DNA of 64,000 nucleotides from Massilia sp. METH4 (lineage in GTDB: Bacteria; Pseudomonadota; Gammaproteobacteria; Burkholderiales; Burkholderiaceae_D). The notes beneath the pieces were generated by a model, which was not told where the DNA came from, searched no databases, and worked only from the letters and a program-made list of their open reading frames with translations. Shown here one piece after another: positions 16,318 to 26,234 of this stretch (position 1 is its first letter; every line of letters begins with the position of its first letter). The DNA lies in NCBI RefSeq assembly GCF_037094685.1, contig NZ_CP146614.1, positions 3,782,001 to 3,846,000 on the forward strand, given 5' to 3'. The position numbers and the translations under genes are program-made.

Positions 16318-16847
16318 TGGGCCCGACCTCGCATCCCGCTCCGGAATTCGAGGTCACGGCCTGGCTTAACGCGCCAGGCCCGGTGACCCTTGCATCGCTG
16401 CGAGGCAAGGTGACGGCCGTGTATGCCTTCCAGATGCTGTGTCCCGGCTGCGTGGCGCATGCCATCCCCCAGGCGAAGGAATTGGGCCGGCATTTCGGCA
16501 CCGGTGAATTGGCCGTGCTTGGCCTGCACACGGTGTTCGAGCACCACGAGGCCATGAACGACGTGGCGCTGGCGGCGTTCATCCACGAGTACCGCATCGA
16601 TTTCCCGGTCGGTATCGATCGGCCCGGCCGCGGGGGACCGGTGCCTGCCACGATGGAACGCTATGCCATGCGCGGCACGCCGACCTTGCTGCTGTTCGAC
16701 CGTGCCGGTGTACTGCGTCACAGCCTGTTCGGTCACTTGCCCGACCTGCAGGTGGGCGCACTGATCGGCGGCCTGCTGGCCGAATCCGCCGAATCCTTGC
16801 AACCGGCCTGCGACATCGCGGGCTGCGCCATCCCTGGAAGGAGTTGA
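16317..16847 (+). CDS. Thioredoxin-fold (peroxiredoxin/TlpA-like) protein
   Basis: 176 aa. The redox motif MLCPGCVAHAIPQAK (C42, C45) sits after the first strand, and the cis-Pro loop RGTPTLLLFD is where thioredoxin folds place it. No signal peptide, so it is cytoplasmic. A CxxC with long inserts resembles AhpC/TSA-type or TlpA-like redoxins. ATG 16317 overlaps the previous stop (TGATG). It may recycle the AhpD-like partner. Confidence 0.82.
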   Translation: MGPTSHPAPEFEVTAWLNAPGPVTLASLRGKVTAVYAFQMLCPGCVAHAIPQAKELGRHFGTGELAVLGLHTVFEHHEAMNDVALAAFIHEYRIDFPVGIDRPGRGGPVPATMERYAMRGTPTLLLFDRAGVLRHSLFGHLPDLQVGALIGGLLAESAESLQPACDIAGCAIPGRS

Positions 16848-16848
16848 C

Positions 16849-17544
16849 ATGCAATGCATCGCCGTTCATCACATCGCTTTCGAAGACCTGGGCAGCTTCG
16901 CCGCGCCGCTGCGGGCACGCGGCTACCAGGTCGAGTATCGGCATGCAGGCATCGCGCCGCTGGCGCTGGAAGAATGGCTGCGTGCCGACCTGCTGGTAGT
17001 GCTGGGCGGGCCGATCGGCGCCGGCGATGTGGATGCCTATCCCTGGCTGCGCGAGGAGCTTGCCGGCCTGCGCGCCCGGCTGGAACGCAAGCTGCCCACG
17101 CTCGGCATCTGCCTCGGCGCGCAGTTGATCGCCACGGCGCTTGGTGGCAGCGTCGAGCGCCGGGCGGGCAACAAGGAAATCGGCTGGGGCGAGCTCGCGT
17201 TGCACGCGACGCCGGGCGCGCTTGAAGCACTGCGCGGCGTGCCCGTGCTGCACTGGCACGGCGATAACATCGTGCTGCCGTCGCACATCGACTCGCTGGC
17301 ATCCACGCCAGGCACGCCGTGCCAGGCATTCGGTGTCGGCAGCCACACGCTTGGCTTGCAGTTCCACACGGAGTTCGCCGGCGGGCAACTGGAAGCCTGG
17401 CTGAGCGGGCATGCTGTCGAACTGGCGCATGCGGGCGTGGACCTGCATCGGCTGCGGGCCGACACCGCACGATACGCGGTTGGATTGGAACGGGCGGGCA
17501 TGGCGCTGCTGGAACGCTGGCTCGATGGAGTGCGGTCAGCCTGA
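16849..17544 (+). CDS. Class I glutamine amidotransferase-like protein
   Basis: 231 aa. Triad residues of class I amidotransferases are visible: nucleophile C88 in LGICLGAQLIA, and H173 and E175 in LQFHTEF. The oxyanion strand LVVLGGPIGA also fits. It belongs to the GMP-synthase-domain-like group that stands alone (YfeJ-type), whose acceptor substrate is usually unknown. It starts 1 bp after the redoxin gene stop and is the last gene of the operon. Two strong hairpins follow. Confidence 0.86.
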   Translation: MQCIAVHHIAFEDLGSFAAPLRARGYQVEYRHAGIAPLALEEWLRADLLVVLGGPIGAGDVDAYPWLREELAGLRARLERKLPTLGICLGAQLIATALGGSVERRAGNKEIGWGELALHATPGALEALRGVPVLHWHGDNIVLPSHIDSLASTPGTPCQAFGVGSHTLGLQFHTEFAGGQLEAWLSGHAVELAHAGVDLHRLRADTARYAVGLERAGMALLERWLDGVRSA

Positions 17545-17557
17545 CGATTCAACGGTG

Positions 17558-17613
17558 GGCTGGCGGTCCGGAAACCGCCAGCCGGCGCACGCCGCAAGTA
17601 CTCGCGGCGTGCG
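17558..17613. terminator. Two consecutive GC-rich hairpins between convergent genes
   Basis: A stem of 10 bp (17558-17567 with 17574-17583) is followed by a second 10-bp stem (17586-17595 with 17604-17613). Neither has a U-tract. They separate the redox operon from the convergent PEP-CTERM gene and probably limit read-through on both sides. Confidence 0.6.
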
Positions 17614-17625
17614 TGCTCGACCTGC

Positions 17626-18267
17626 TTACTTGTTTGCTTGTTTGCGGCGGCGTGCCACTACCGAGATCACGCCCAGACCAGCGAGCAGCATGCCGATCGT
17701 TTCCGGTTCCGGCACCGGTGGAGCGACACTGCCGGGAAGGACCTGCACGTTCACGACATCGAAGCCTGGGGAGGCGCCGAGACTGTCCAGGCCCACGATC
17801 TTGATGGCACGGACCGGATCGGTGAAGCCGATCGAAGCGAGATCGAACGCCGTCGTTTCATCATCCGCCGCAACGCCGAGCAGGACGAAATTGATCGTAT
17901 CCGAACTGACGTAGACGTTCGCGCGCTCGCCGCTGGCGCCGGTCTCCTGGATGAAGATATCGTCTCCAACGCCGTCGATCGCGGTTTCGTCCGTGAACCC
18001 CACGGTGACGTACGAACCGGTTGGAAGCGACAGGAAATCGCCATAGCCGATCGAGCCTGGTTCGCTGCCCAATACCACGTCGGTGGTCACCGGGCTGTAT
18101 CCCGTGAAGGCCCCGATGCCACCGTACGGGCCAGCGATAGGGCCCGCGCCGCTATCGTGGTAATCGAGGACGACGTCGGCGTAGCCGACTTCGGCGTGGG
18201 CTTGCAGGCTGAATGCTGCCGAGGCCATGGCCAGGGCGGTGATGACGAACTTGCGTAACACTGACAT
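17626..18267 (-). CDS. PEP-CTERM sorting-domain exported protein
   Basis: 213 aa. An N-terminal signal peptide (MSVLRKFVITALAMASAAFSL, cleavage after QAHA) precedes a beta-rich, Gly/Asp/Ser-rich body. The C-terminal sorting signal is VPEPETIGMLLAGLGVIS plus a basic tail ARRRKQANK. PEP-CTERM proteins are processed by an exosortase (EpsH type, not in this window) and often serve biofilm or exopolysaccharide. The start at 18267 follows a purine-rich AAAGGAAAA. No catalytic domain is seen. Confidence 0.9.
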   Translation of the reverse strand: MSVLRKFVITALAMASAAFSLQAHAEVGYADVVLDYHDSGAGPIAGPYGGIGAFTGYSPVTTDVVLGSEPGSIGYGDFLSLPTGSYVTVGFTDETAIDGVGDDIFIQETGASGERANVYVSSDTINFVLLGVAADDETTAFDLASIGFTDPVRAIKIVGLDSLGASPGFDVVNVQVLPGSVAPPVPEPETIGMLLAGLGVISVVARRRKQANK

Positions 18268-18533
18268 GCGGTTTTCCTTTGAATAGTTGGGAAACGCCGT
18301 ATAGCAGAGTTCGTGCCAGCTTTTTAAATACCTGTTTTCATTAGGGTCTGATAAATAGCGATCTGAAAGTTGTAAAAAAATCCGACGGTGGCGCATGGGG
18401 CATGAGATTCGGCATCGTCATACCGGTGCGGCGGTAGAGGAAGCGCTGCTTGGTATCCGCACACGCTTCGCATACCATGGCGTCCTCTTTACTGTTGACA
18501 ATGGGTGTGAGCCGCCGGCCGGCACGGCACCCG

Positions 18534-19151
18534 ATGCGAAAACCAATGCGTATGTTCCGAAACCGCTTTCGTCGCCATTTGACCGCCGTCGCCGGCTTGA
18601 TCGTTGCCTCGAGTGCACAAGCAGCAGGCCCTGATCTGTTGAGCCGCGAAGTGTGCAAGGAAGCCGTGCCGCAGGTGGCGAAGGCGCTCGCCGGCGTGCT
18701 CGAGCCGGTGCGGCGCCACGGGCACTGCATGTCCGGCGACTTCAACGGCGACGGCAGGCCCGATGTGCTGATGGTCGTGAAGGTGTTGACCGCAGGCGCG
18801 CCGGCGGGGGCCAACATCAAGGCCATTTACCCGTTCCACGACAAGGAGGGTGGCAAGGGGCGCTTGCAGTTCCTCGCCCTGCATTCCACGGCGGCCAGCA
18901 AACCGGCCGACTGGCTGCGCTACGACAGGCTGCTGCTCGACGGTGCTTCGCCGATCCTGGTGCTGCGTCATCCGGAGATGGCGTCGGACATGGAGCGCGT
19001 CTCCCAGCGCTCGAGCGAGGTGGCCGAGTTGCAGGTGCCGCGCCGCCAGATGCGCGGGGAGGCCGTGTTGCTGGGAACGGAAGCGGTATCGGCGATCCTT
19101 TACTGGAACGGCAAGACTTACGTCTTTCACGAAGATCCGGCGGGGCCCTGA
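18534..19151 (+). CDS. Exported hypothetical protein with FG-GAP-like motif
   Basis: About 205 aa from ATG 18534. Alternative starts at 18546 and 18552 are equally possible, and none has a clear ribosome site. A basic n-region and hydrophobic core end in SSAQA, a signal peptide cleavage site. The mature part contains DFNGDGRPDVLMV, an FG-GAP/VCBS-type calcium-loop motif, followed by strands. Two cysteines near the mature N-terminus (SREVCKEAV, HGHCMSGD) may form a disulfide. Function unknown. Convergent with the next gene. Confidence 0.65.
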   Translation: MRKPMRMFRNRFRRHLTAVAGLIVASSAQAAGPDLLSREVCKEAVPQVAKALAGVLEPVRRHGHCMSGDFNGDGRPDVLMVVKVLTAGAPAGANIKAIYPFHDKEGGKGRLQFLALHSTAASKPADWLRYDRLLLDGASPILVLRHPEMASDMERVSQRSSEVAELQVPRRQMRGEAVLLGTEAVSAILYWNGKTYVFHEDPAGP

Positions 19152-19196
19152 CAGCAAGGCAATGCGGAGCCGATAGAGCCCGCAGGCGCGAACGCA

Positions 19197-19898
19197 TCAG
19201 CGCAAGTCGTCAGCGCAATAGTAGATGGTTCCCGCCACCGGCACGCTTGCTTCCAGCGCCCGCAGGTTCGCCTCCATGCCGGTCTTGGCGACGCTGACAG
19301 CCCCCCGGGCCGGTTCCTTCAGCAGCACGATGTGGTCGAAGTCCGGCCTGCTGTCGATCAGCTTCACCATGAACGGTCCGACCGGCAGGTAGTGCGAAGC
19401 GCTGGCCACCGACAGCGAGGGATCGAGCGGGCGGAAAAGCACGACCCCTTCGACCGCCAGCCGCGCGCTCCGGTGCCGCACCGTGCCACCCTGTTCGAAA
19501 TGGCCTTCCACGATATCGGCGGAGAATCCTTCGAGCGGCTGCGATGCGCCGGGAGCCAGGCGCCGCAGGGCGAAGCGTTCCGGATCGAGCGTCCACAGCG
19601 CGGTGCCGCCATCCAGGCGTGATCGCACCTGGCGGTCCAGATCGGGGTCGACGATGCGCACGCGCAGCACCACCTGTGCGTCATGCGGGATGTGGAACAT
19701 CGGCAGGTGTGATGCGTAAAGACCGTCCTTCCCGCCGAACAGCACCATTCCATGCACGCCGAAGCTGTCGTCCGCGGCACGGGACCAGGGCGACATCGAC
19801 AGCAGGAGCATGCCCAGGCAGGCGGCGATCAGTCGGAACAGCGCTACTTGCCAGCGGTGATCGTGCCGGCCCATCCGGTAGCCATTGATGAGATACAT
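19197..19898 (-). CDS. Exported hypothetical protein, 233 aa
   Basis: A hydrophobic segment (about 18-38) ending SRAADD acts as a signal peptide; ATG 19874 would give a more usual signal length. The mature domain starts DDSFGVHGMVLFGGKDGLYA and is predominantly beta, with repeated HxPxF-type patterns (SHLPMFHIPHD). Similar proteins occur as hypotheticals in Burkholderiales. No catalytic residues can be named. Function unknown. Confidence 0.72.
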   Translation of the reverse strand: MYLINGYRMGRHDHRWQVALFRLIAACLGMLLLSMSPWSRAADDSFGVHGMVLFGGKDGLYASHLPMFHIPHDAQVVLRVRIVDPDLDRQVRSRLDGGTALWTLDPERFALRRLAPGASQPLEGFSADIVEGHFEQGGTVRHRSARLAVEGVVLFRPLDPSLSVASASHYLPVGPFMVKLIDSRPDFDHIVLLKEPARGAVSVAKTGMEANLRALEASVPVAGTIYYCADDLR

Positions 19899-20236
19899 GG
19901 TGCTTGGGAGTGAGCGAAAGATGACGCATGGTAGCGCGCTATCGCTTTCTCAGGAAGCAAACAATTTTCACGACGAATGTCCGGTCTGGAAAATGGACCT
20001 GTCCGGCTTGCGTATCGTCGATCCCGCCCTGTTACCCGATCGCTGTGCCGCGCCGAGCGGATGCCGTTTTCGGTATCGGTCTCGCGAATATCTTGATCGC
20101 AGAAGCAGCCAAGGAGCGCGGATTGTCGAGTTATCATCGATATCGCCCGATGCAGGAGGAGACAACCGCTCGGCACGATGACAACACGGACCCGCCCCGC
20201 CGTCGATGCGGCAGTCTATCCAATTCCAGGCACAGC
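19899..20236. other. Divergent intergenic region, 338 bp
   Basis: Upstream region shared by the exported hypothetical and the alpha-galactosidase gene. Short open frames cross it but have no ribosome sites or recognisable content. A purine run GCAGGAGGAGAC occurs near 20152-20163 without a start at suitable distance. No clear promoter or operator was found. Confidence 0.4.
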
Positions 20237-21595
20237 ATGAACCCACACCGCAGAAACCTGCTTACCGCATCCGTCCTCGCCGGCCTGGCCGGCGTGGCAC
20301 CTTCGATCGCCGGCGCAGCCGTCACGGCACCGCAGCGCAAGGAATTGGCGCCCAGGCCGCCGATGGGCTGGAACAGCTGGAACTCCTTCGCCACCACGAT
20401 CACCGAGGCGCAGGCGCTGGAAAACGCCCGCATCATGGCCGACAAGCTGCTGCCGTCGGGCTACGACGTGTTCACCGTCGATATCCAGTGGTACGAGCCG
20501 AACGCCAACAGCTATGAATACCGCAAGGGCGCGGAGCTGACGATGGACGAATACGGCCGCCTGCTGCCGGCACCCAACCGCTTTCCCACCGCGGCGAACG
20601 GTGGCGGCTTCAAGGCGCTGGCCGACGAGGTGCACAGGCTGGGCATGAAGTTCGGCATCCACGTCATGCGCGGCATTCCGCGACAGGCGGTGCGGGCGAA
20701 CACCCCGGTGCTGGGCACGCGATACCGCGCGCAGGACATCGCCAACACCGCTTCCGTCTGCGCGTGGAATCCCGACATGTACGGCGTGGACATGAAGAAG
20801 CCGGGCGCGCAGGCCTACTACGATTCGATCTTCGCCATGTACGCCTCGTGGGGCGTGGATTTCGTGAAGATGGACGATATGTCGCGCCCCTACGAGGCCA
20901 ACTGGCCGGAGATCGAGGCGGCGCACAAGGCGATCGCGAAGACCGGGCGCGCGATCACGCTCAGCCTGTCGCCTGGCGAGACGGACCTGAAGTGGGCGCT
21001 GCACGTGCCGCACTACGCGCAGATGTGGCGCATCTCCGACGATTTCTGGGACGAATGGAAGCTGCTGCACGAGCAGTTCCAGCGGCTGGAAAACTGGAAT
21101 CCGCACATGGGCGCGAATAGCTGGCCGGATGCCGACATGCTGCCGCTGGGCCGCCTGGCGCTCGGCGAGCGCGACACCAAATTCACGCCCGACGAGCAGC
21201 AGACCCTGATGACGCTGTGGTCGATCGCCCGTTCGCCCCTGATCATGGGCGGCGACCTGCGCCACCTGGACGCGCGCACGCTGGCGCTGCTGACCAATCC
21301 GGAGGTGCTGGCCGTGAACCAGCGCAGCACCGCGAACCGGCCGCACCGGGCCGACGCCGGTACGCGCATCTGGAGCGCGCGCCCGGCCGGCAAGGACAAT
21401 GTGCATTTCCTCGCGCTGTTCAACACGGGCGACAGCGCGACGGAACTGGTGTTCGACCTGTCGCGCCTGAACCTGGGCGGGCGGCAGGTGAAGTGCCGCG
21501 ACCTGTGGGCGCGGCGCGACCTGGCACCGGTGACGGGCAGCGTGCGGCAGGCGCTGGCGCCGCATGCTTCGGTGTTGTTGCAGCTGACCGCGTAA
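20237..21595 (+). CDS. Glycoside hydrolase family 27 alpha-galactosidase
   Basis: 452 aa. The start ATG 20237 begins MNPHRRNLLTASVLAGLAG, a signal with twin arginines that may use Tat, so the enzyme is exported. The GH27 TIM barrel opens with PPMGWNSWNSF (41-51). The nucleophile is in FVKMDD (D213) and the acid/base in WRISDDFWDEW (D268/D269). A C-terminal beta domain (about 360-452) follows. It should release alpha-galactose from oligosaccharides or plant polymers. The ribosome site is poor. It stands alone, with no sugar transporter beside it. Confidence 0.9.
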   Translation: MNPHRRNLLTASVLAGLAGVAPSIAGAAVTAPQRKELAPRPPMGWNSWNSFATTITEAQALENARIMADKLLPSGYDVFTVDIQWYEPNANSYEYRKGAELTMDEYGRLLPAPNRFPTAANGGGFKALADEVHRLGMKFGIHVMRGIPRQAVRANTPVLGTRYRAQDIANTASVCAWNPDMYGVDMKKPGAQAYYDSIFAMYASWGVDFVKMDDMSRPYEANWPEIEAAHKAIAKTGRAITLSLSPGETDLKWALHVPHYAQMWRISDDFWDEWKLLHEQFQRLENWNPHMGANSWPDADMLPLGRLALGERDTKFTPDEQQTLMTLWSIARSPLIMGGDLRHLDARTLALLTNPEVLAVNQRSTANRPHRADAGTRIWSARPAGKDNVHFLALFNTGDSATELVFDLSRLNLGGRQVKCRDLWARRDLAPVTGSVRQALAPHASVLLQLTA

Positions 21596-21619
21596 ATTAC
21601 GTAACCCGCGTGACCCGCG

Positions 21620-22591
21620 TCAGCGCTCCCGCAACAGCTCGAACTGCCTGGCCTGCCGGCTGTAGGTATCGACGGTACGGCGGATATACGCGGTCAGCGC
21701 ATCGCCGGTCAGCGACAGCGGATAGAGCCCGGCCTGGGTGCGCATCTGCGCGAAGCCGGGCGTCGTCTCCATGCCGTCGAAGGCGGCCACCCAGCGCCGG
21801 TAATCCGCCTCGGGCACGTCCGGCCCCATCCACACGCCGCGGATCACGGGCCATACCACGTCGTAGCCCTGTTCGCGCGCGGTGGGCACGTTCGCCAGCT
21901 TGCCGGGCAGGCGTTTCTCCGCCAGCACGGCCAGCACGCGCACCTTGCCCGGGCCCGCGTACAGCAGAGCCTCGGACGTGTCGCCCGACACGGCCTGCAC
22001 GTGATTCGCCTGCATCGCCACGAATTGTTCGCCGCCGCCTTCCAGTGCCACGAAGCGCAGCTTGCGCGGGTCGATGCCGGCCAGTCGCGCCAGCAGCGCC
22101 ATCTTGATCCAGTCCTGGCTGCCCACGGTGCCGGACATGCCGATCAGCACCTTGCGCGGATCGCGCCGCAGCGCCGCGATCAGGTCGCCCAGCGTGCGGT
22201 ACGGCGAGTCCGACGGCACGGCCACCATGCCGTAGTCGGCGCCAAAGGCGGCCACCCAGCGCACGTCGTCCACATGGGCCTTGCCGAACTTGCCCAGCGC
22301 CAGGTTCAGCACGGACCCGCTGGAAAACGTGACGAGCGTGTCCGGCTCGCCGCGGCGTTGCGAGACGAGGGTGTGCCATGCCACCGCGCCCACGCCGCCC
22401 GGCAGGTAGCTGAGCTTCAGGCGCGGTGCGCCCGGATTGTCCTGCAGGGCCTTTTGCGCCAGCTTGCAGGTCAGGTCCATCGCGCCGCCGGGTTTCGACG
22501 GGATCATGCACTCGGCTTCGCGCGGCTGGGCAGCCGGCAGGCCGGGCGTGGCCAGCAGCAGGGCGGAAAACAGGAGGGGCAGGTGCTTCAT
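21620..22591 (-). CDS. Bug/TctC-family tripartite tricarboxylate-type binding protein
   Basis: 323 aa. A signal peptide (MKHLPLLFSALLLATPGLPA) precedes a periplasmic binding fold of the TctC/Bug family, with features such as SKPGGAMDLTCKLAQKAL, YLPGGVGAVAW and GTVGSQDWIKMALL. These proteins bind citrate or other carboxylates. No tctA or tctB gene is present here, so it may serve a distant transporter or act as a sensor partner for the adjacent TctD/TctE. It lies 42 bp after the porin gene on the same strand and is likely co-transcribed with it. Confidence 0.88.
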   Translation of the reverse strand: MKHLPLLFSALLLATPGLPAAQPREAECMIPSKPGGAMDLTCKLAQKALQDNPGAPRLKLSYLPGGVGAVAWHTLVSQRRGEPDTLVTFSSGSVLNLALGKFGKAHVDDVRWVAAFGADYGMVAVPSDSPYRTLGDLIAALRRDPRKVLIGMSGTVGSQDWIKMALLARLAGIDPRKLRFVALEGGGEQFVAMQANHVQAVSGDTSEALLYAGPGKVRVLAVLAEKRLPGKLANVPTAREQGYDVVWPVIRGVWMGPDVPEADYRRWVAAFDGMETTPGFAQMRTQAGLYPLSLTGDALTAYIRRTVDTYSRQARQFELLRER

Positions 22592-22633
22592 ATGCCCATG
22601 ATAACCCTAGTCAAGAATGGGCTAACAGCGGCC

Positions 22634-23695
22634 TTAGAAGCGGTGCTGGATGCCGGCCGTGATGCCCGTCTGCGTGGTGCCGGCGCCCGGGTCATCCCGC
22701 GACAGGCCGACCAGCTGGCCATTGTCGGCCTTGGCGTGGGCTGCGGACAGGTACAGGTCCGTGCGCTTGGACAGGGCCAGCATCGCGCGCGCCACGAACA
22801 TGGTCGGGTCGGCATCCTGGCCGGCCGGCAGCTTGCGCGTGTCGATGTGGTACACCGCGCCGGTCAGGGTCACGTCGCCGATCACGCGCGTGATGCCGCC
22901 CCAGTACGTATTGCCGCGCAGCTCGGCGCCGGCCGGGTCGCCCGGCTGCAGCTTGTAGCCGCGCATGCCCGCGACATAGCGCCAGTCGCCGGTCTTGTAG
23001 TCGGCGCCCAGGTGGCAGGCCGTGGTCCTGTCGCGCCGGATGGCGGGAGCGGCCGTGTTGCCGTTGATCCGTTCGCAGGCGGCCATCAGGCCCAGGTCGC
23101 CGCCGAACCACATGCCGCCGACGGCGATCTTGCGGCCGTCGTCCGAGTTCCCGGAGCGTTCGCCCAGCCCGATCGAGGCGCCATAGGTGAACCCGCCCGT
23201 CTTGCCGGTGTACTTGATCATGTTGTCGAACGCGGTCGTCATGCCGTACTTCGACGGGCCCGTGGCGCCGCCCGTCGTCGCCCACGAATAGTTCGGCGCG
23301 AAGCCCAGCGGGTCGAACTTGATCACCAGGTCATACGTGGTCGAAAACGAGCGGCCCGCCACCAGGCGGCCATATTTGCCGTCCAGGCCCACGTAGGCCT
23401 GGCGCTTGAATAGCGCGCCGTCGGCGCCGCCCGTATCCATCAGGATGCCGCCTTCCAGGTTGTACACGGCCTTCAGGCCGCCGCCCAGGTCTTCGCTGCC
23501 GCGGATGCCCCAGCGCGAGGTGTTCTTGCCGCCCGAGATCACGCGGGCCAGGTTGCCGCCGTCTTCCGTGGCATGGTTGACGTATTCCACGCCGGCGTCG
23601 AGCAGGCCGTAGAGCTGCACACTGCTTTGCGCCTGGGCGGCATGATTCAGGGAAAGCGCGGCCAGGACGGCGAGCGCGAGGATCGACTGCTTCAT
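22634..23695 (-). CDS. Gram-negative general porin (Porin_4/OmpC-like)
   Basis: 353 aa. The signal peptide MKQSILALAVLAALSLNHAA is followed by SSVQLYGLLDAGVEYVNH, the typical first strand of betaproteobacterial trimeric porins. The conserved SRWGIRGSEDLGGGLKAVY follows, and the protein ends in aromatic IQHRF for BAM recognition. It should be a 16-stranded outer-membrane channel. It is divergent from tctD, so the pair may share control; the neighbourhood suggests carboxylate uptake. Confidence 0.93.
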   Translation of the reverse strand: MKQSILALAVLAALSLNHAAQAQSSVQLYGLLDAGVEYVNHATEDGGNLARVISGGKNTSRWGIRGSEDLGGGLKAVYNLEGGILMDTGGADGALFKRQAYVGLDGKYGRLVAGRSFSTTYDLVIKFDPLGFAPNYSWATTGGATGPSKYGMTTAFDNMIKYTGKTGGFTYGASIGLGERSGNSDDGRKIAVGGMWFGGDLGLMAACERINGNTAAPAIRRDRTTACHLGADYKTGDWRYVAGMRGYKLQPGDPAGAELRGNTYWGGITRVIGDVTLTGAVYHIDTRKLPAGQDADPTMFVARAMLALSKRTDLYLSAAHAKADNGQLVGLSRDDPGAGTTQTGITAGIQHRF

Positions 23696-23852
23696 ATTGT
23701 CTCCGGGATTGTCATCGTTATGTGCCGCCTCGGGCGGCTTTTGCCGGACTATATGCGCGCCCAGCTTTCAATTCGCTTTCAGAGCCCGGCAGCCGTCACG
23801 CGGGCCGGGGCCGGCCTTTCCGCCGCGCCGCGTTTGCGCTTACACTGGCGCG

Positions 23853-24542
23853 ATGAGAATCCTGTTAGTCGAAGACCATGTCGAGCTGTCGCACTGGGTG
23901 TCCAAGGCGCTGCGCGACGCCAACCTCACCGTCGAATGCGCCGCCAACGGCGCCGATGCCGACACGCTGCTGCACACCCAGGACTACGCGCTGGTGATCC
24001 TGGACCTGACCCTGCCGCGCATGGATGGGCTGGACGTGCTGCGCCGCCTGCGCGCCCGCGGCGGCAGCCGCGGCGGCACGCCGGTGCTGATCCTCACCGC
24101 GCGCGGCAATCTCGAAGACCGGGTGCAGGGCTTGAACGAGGGCGCCGACGACTACCTGGCCAAGCCGTTCGAGCTGGCCGAGCTGGAGGCGCGCGTGAAG
24201 GCGCTGCTGCGCCGGCGCAGCGGCAACGAGGCGCTGGTGCACCGCTGCGGGCAGCTGAGCTTCGACACCATTTCGCGCATGTTTTCCTATTGCGGCGAAC
24301 CGCTGGCGCTCACGCCGCGCGAGCACGCGGTACTCGAGGCGCTGATATCCCGGCCGGGCCGCGCACTGTCGAAGGAAAAGCTGTTCCAGGAAGTGTTCGC
24401 GCTGGAGGACGACGTCAACATCGACGCCATCGAGCTGTACGTCCACCGCATTCGCAAGAAGCTGGAACGCCGGCCGGACGGCGGCGCCGCCATCGTCACG
24501 CTGCGCGGCATCGGCTACCTGATGCAGGAAAAACCGGCCTGA
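23853..24542 (+). CDS. tctD: OmpR-type response regulator, TctD-like
   Basis: 229 aa. A receiver domain (1-120) has the phospho-acceptor in LVILDLTLPRMDG and Lys in LAKPFEL. A winged-helix DNA-binding domain (about 130-226) follows with LTPREHAVLEALISRPG and YVHRIRKKLE. TctD-type regulators activate tricarboxylate uptake genes. TACACT at 23841-23846 lies 6 nt before the ATG, so the transcript is probably leaderless. The sensor gene follows after 13 bp. Confidence 0.88.
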   Translation: MRILLVEDHVELSHWVSKALRDANLTVECAANGADADTLLHTQDYALVILDLTLPRMDGLDVLRRLRARGGSRGGTPVLILTARGNLEDRVQGLNEGADDYLAKPFELAELEARVKALLRRRSGNEALVHRCGQLSFDTISRMFSYCGEPLALTPREHAVLEALISRPGRALSKEKLFQEVFALEDDVNIDAIELYVHRIRKKLERRPDGGAAIVTLRGIGYLMQEKPA

Positions 24543-24555
24543 CGCCGGCGCCGCC

Positions 24556-26016
<1,461 letters not shown>

Positions 26017-26234
26017 AAGCCAGGCGGGCTTATAGTCGGCGCCAGCAAGCCACCATAACGCCGACAACGACTGGAGACACCGATGAGCAAGCCCACCCGC
26101 CCGCCGTCCGCCCGATTCCACTGACCTCGCCACGCGCGAACGGTTCGCAACCGATTTCCCCAACAACGCCAAGACGGGACCCCGAGCCCGCCCGAAGATA
26201 ACCGCAGGCCCGTCGCCTGCAAGGAGACTCTCAT
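26017..26234 (+). other. Leader region of the CitMHS gene with a 13-codon open frame
   Basis: 218 bp. It contains ATG 26083 to TGA 26124 (MSKPTRPPSARFH) preceded by CTGGAGACACC. This may be a leader peptide or chance. Downstream are imperfect GC-rich hairpins and the AAGGAGA ribosome site of the transporter. No strong promoter hexamers; the transporter may also be read from tctDE. Confidence 0.35.

Noticed and set aside
19885..20181. 98-codon plus-strand frame before the alpha-galactosidase gene
   Set aside because: No ribosome site, no family content, ends before the gene; likely chance in the divergent promoter region.
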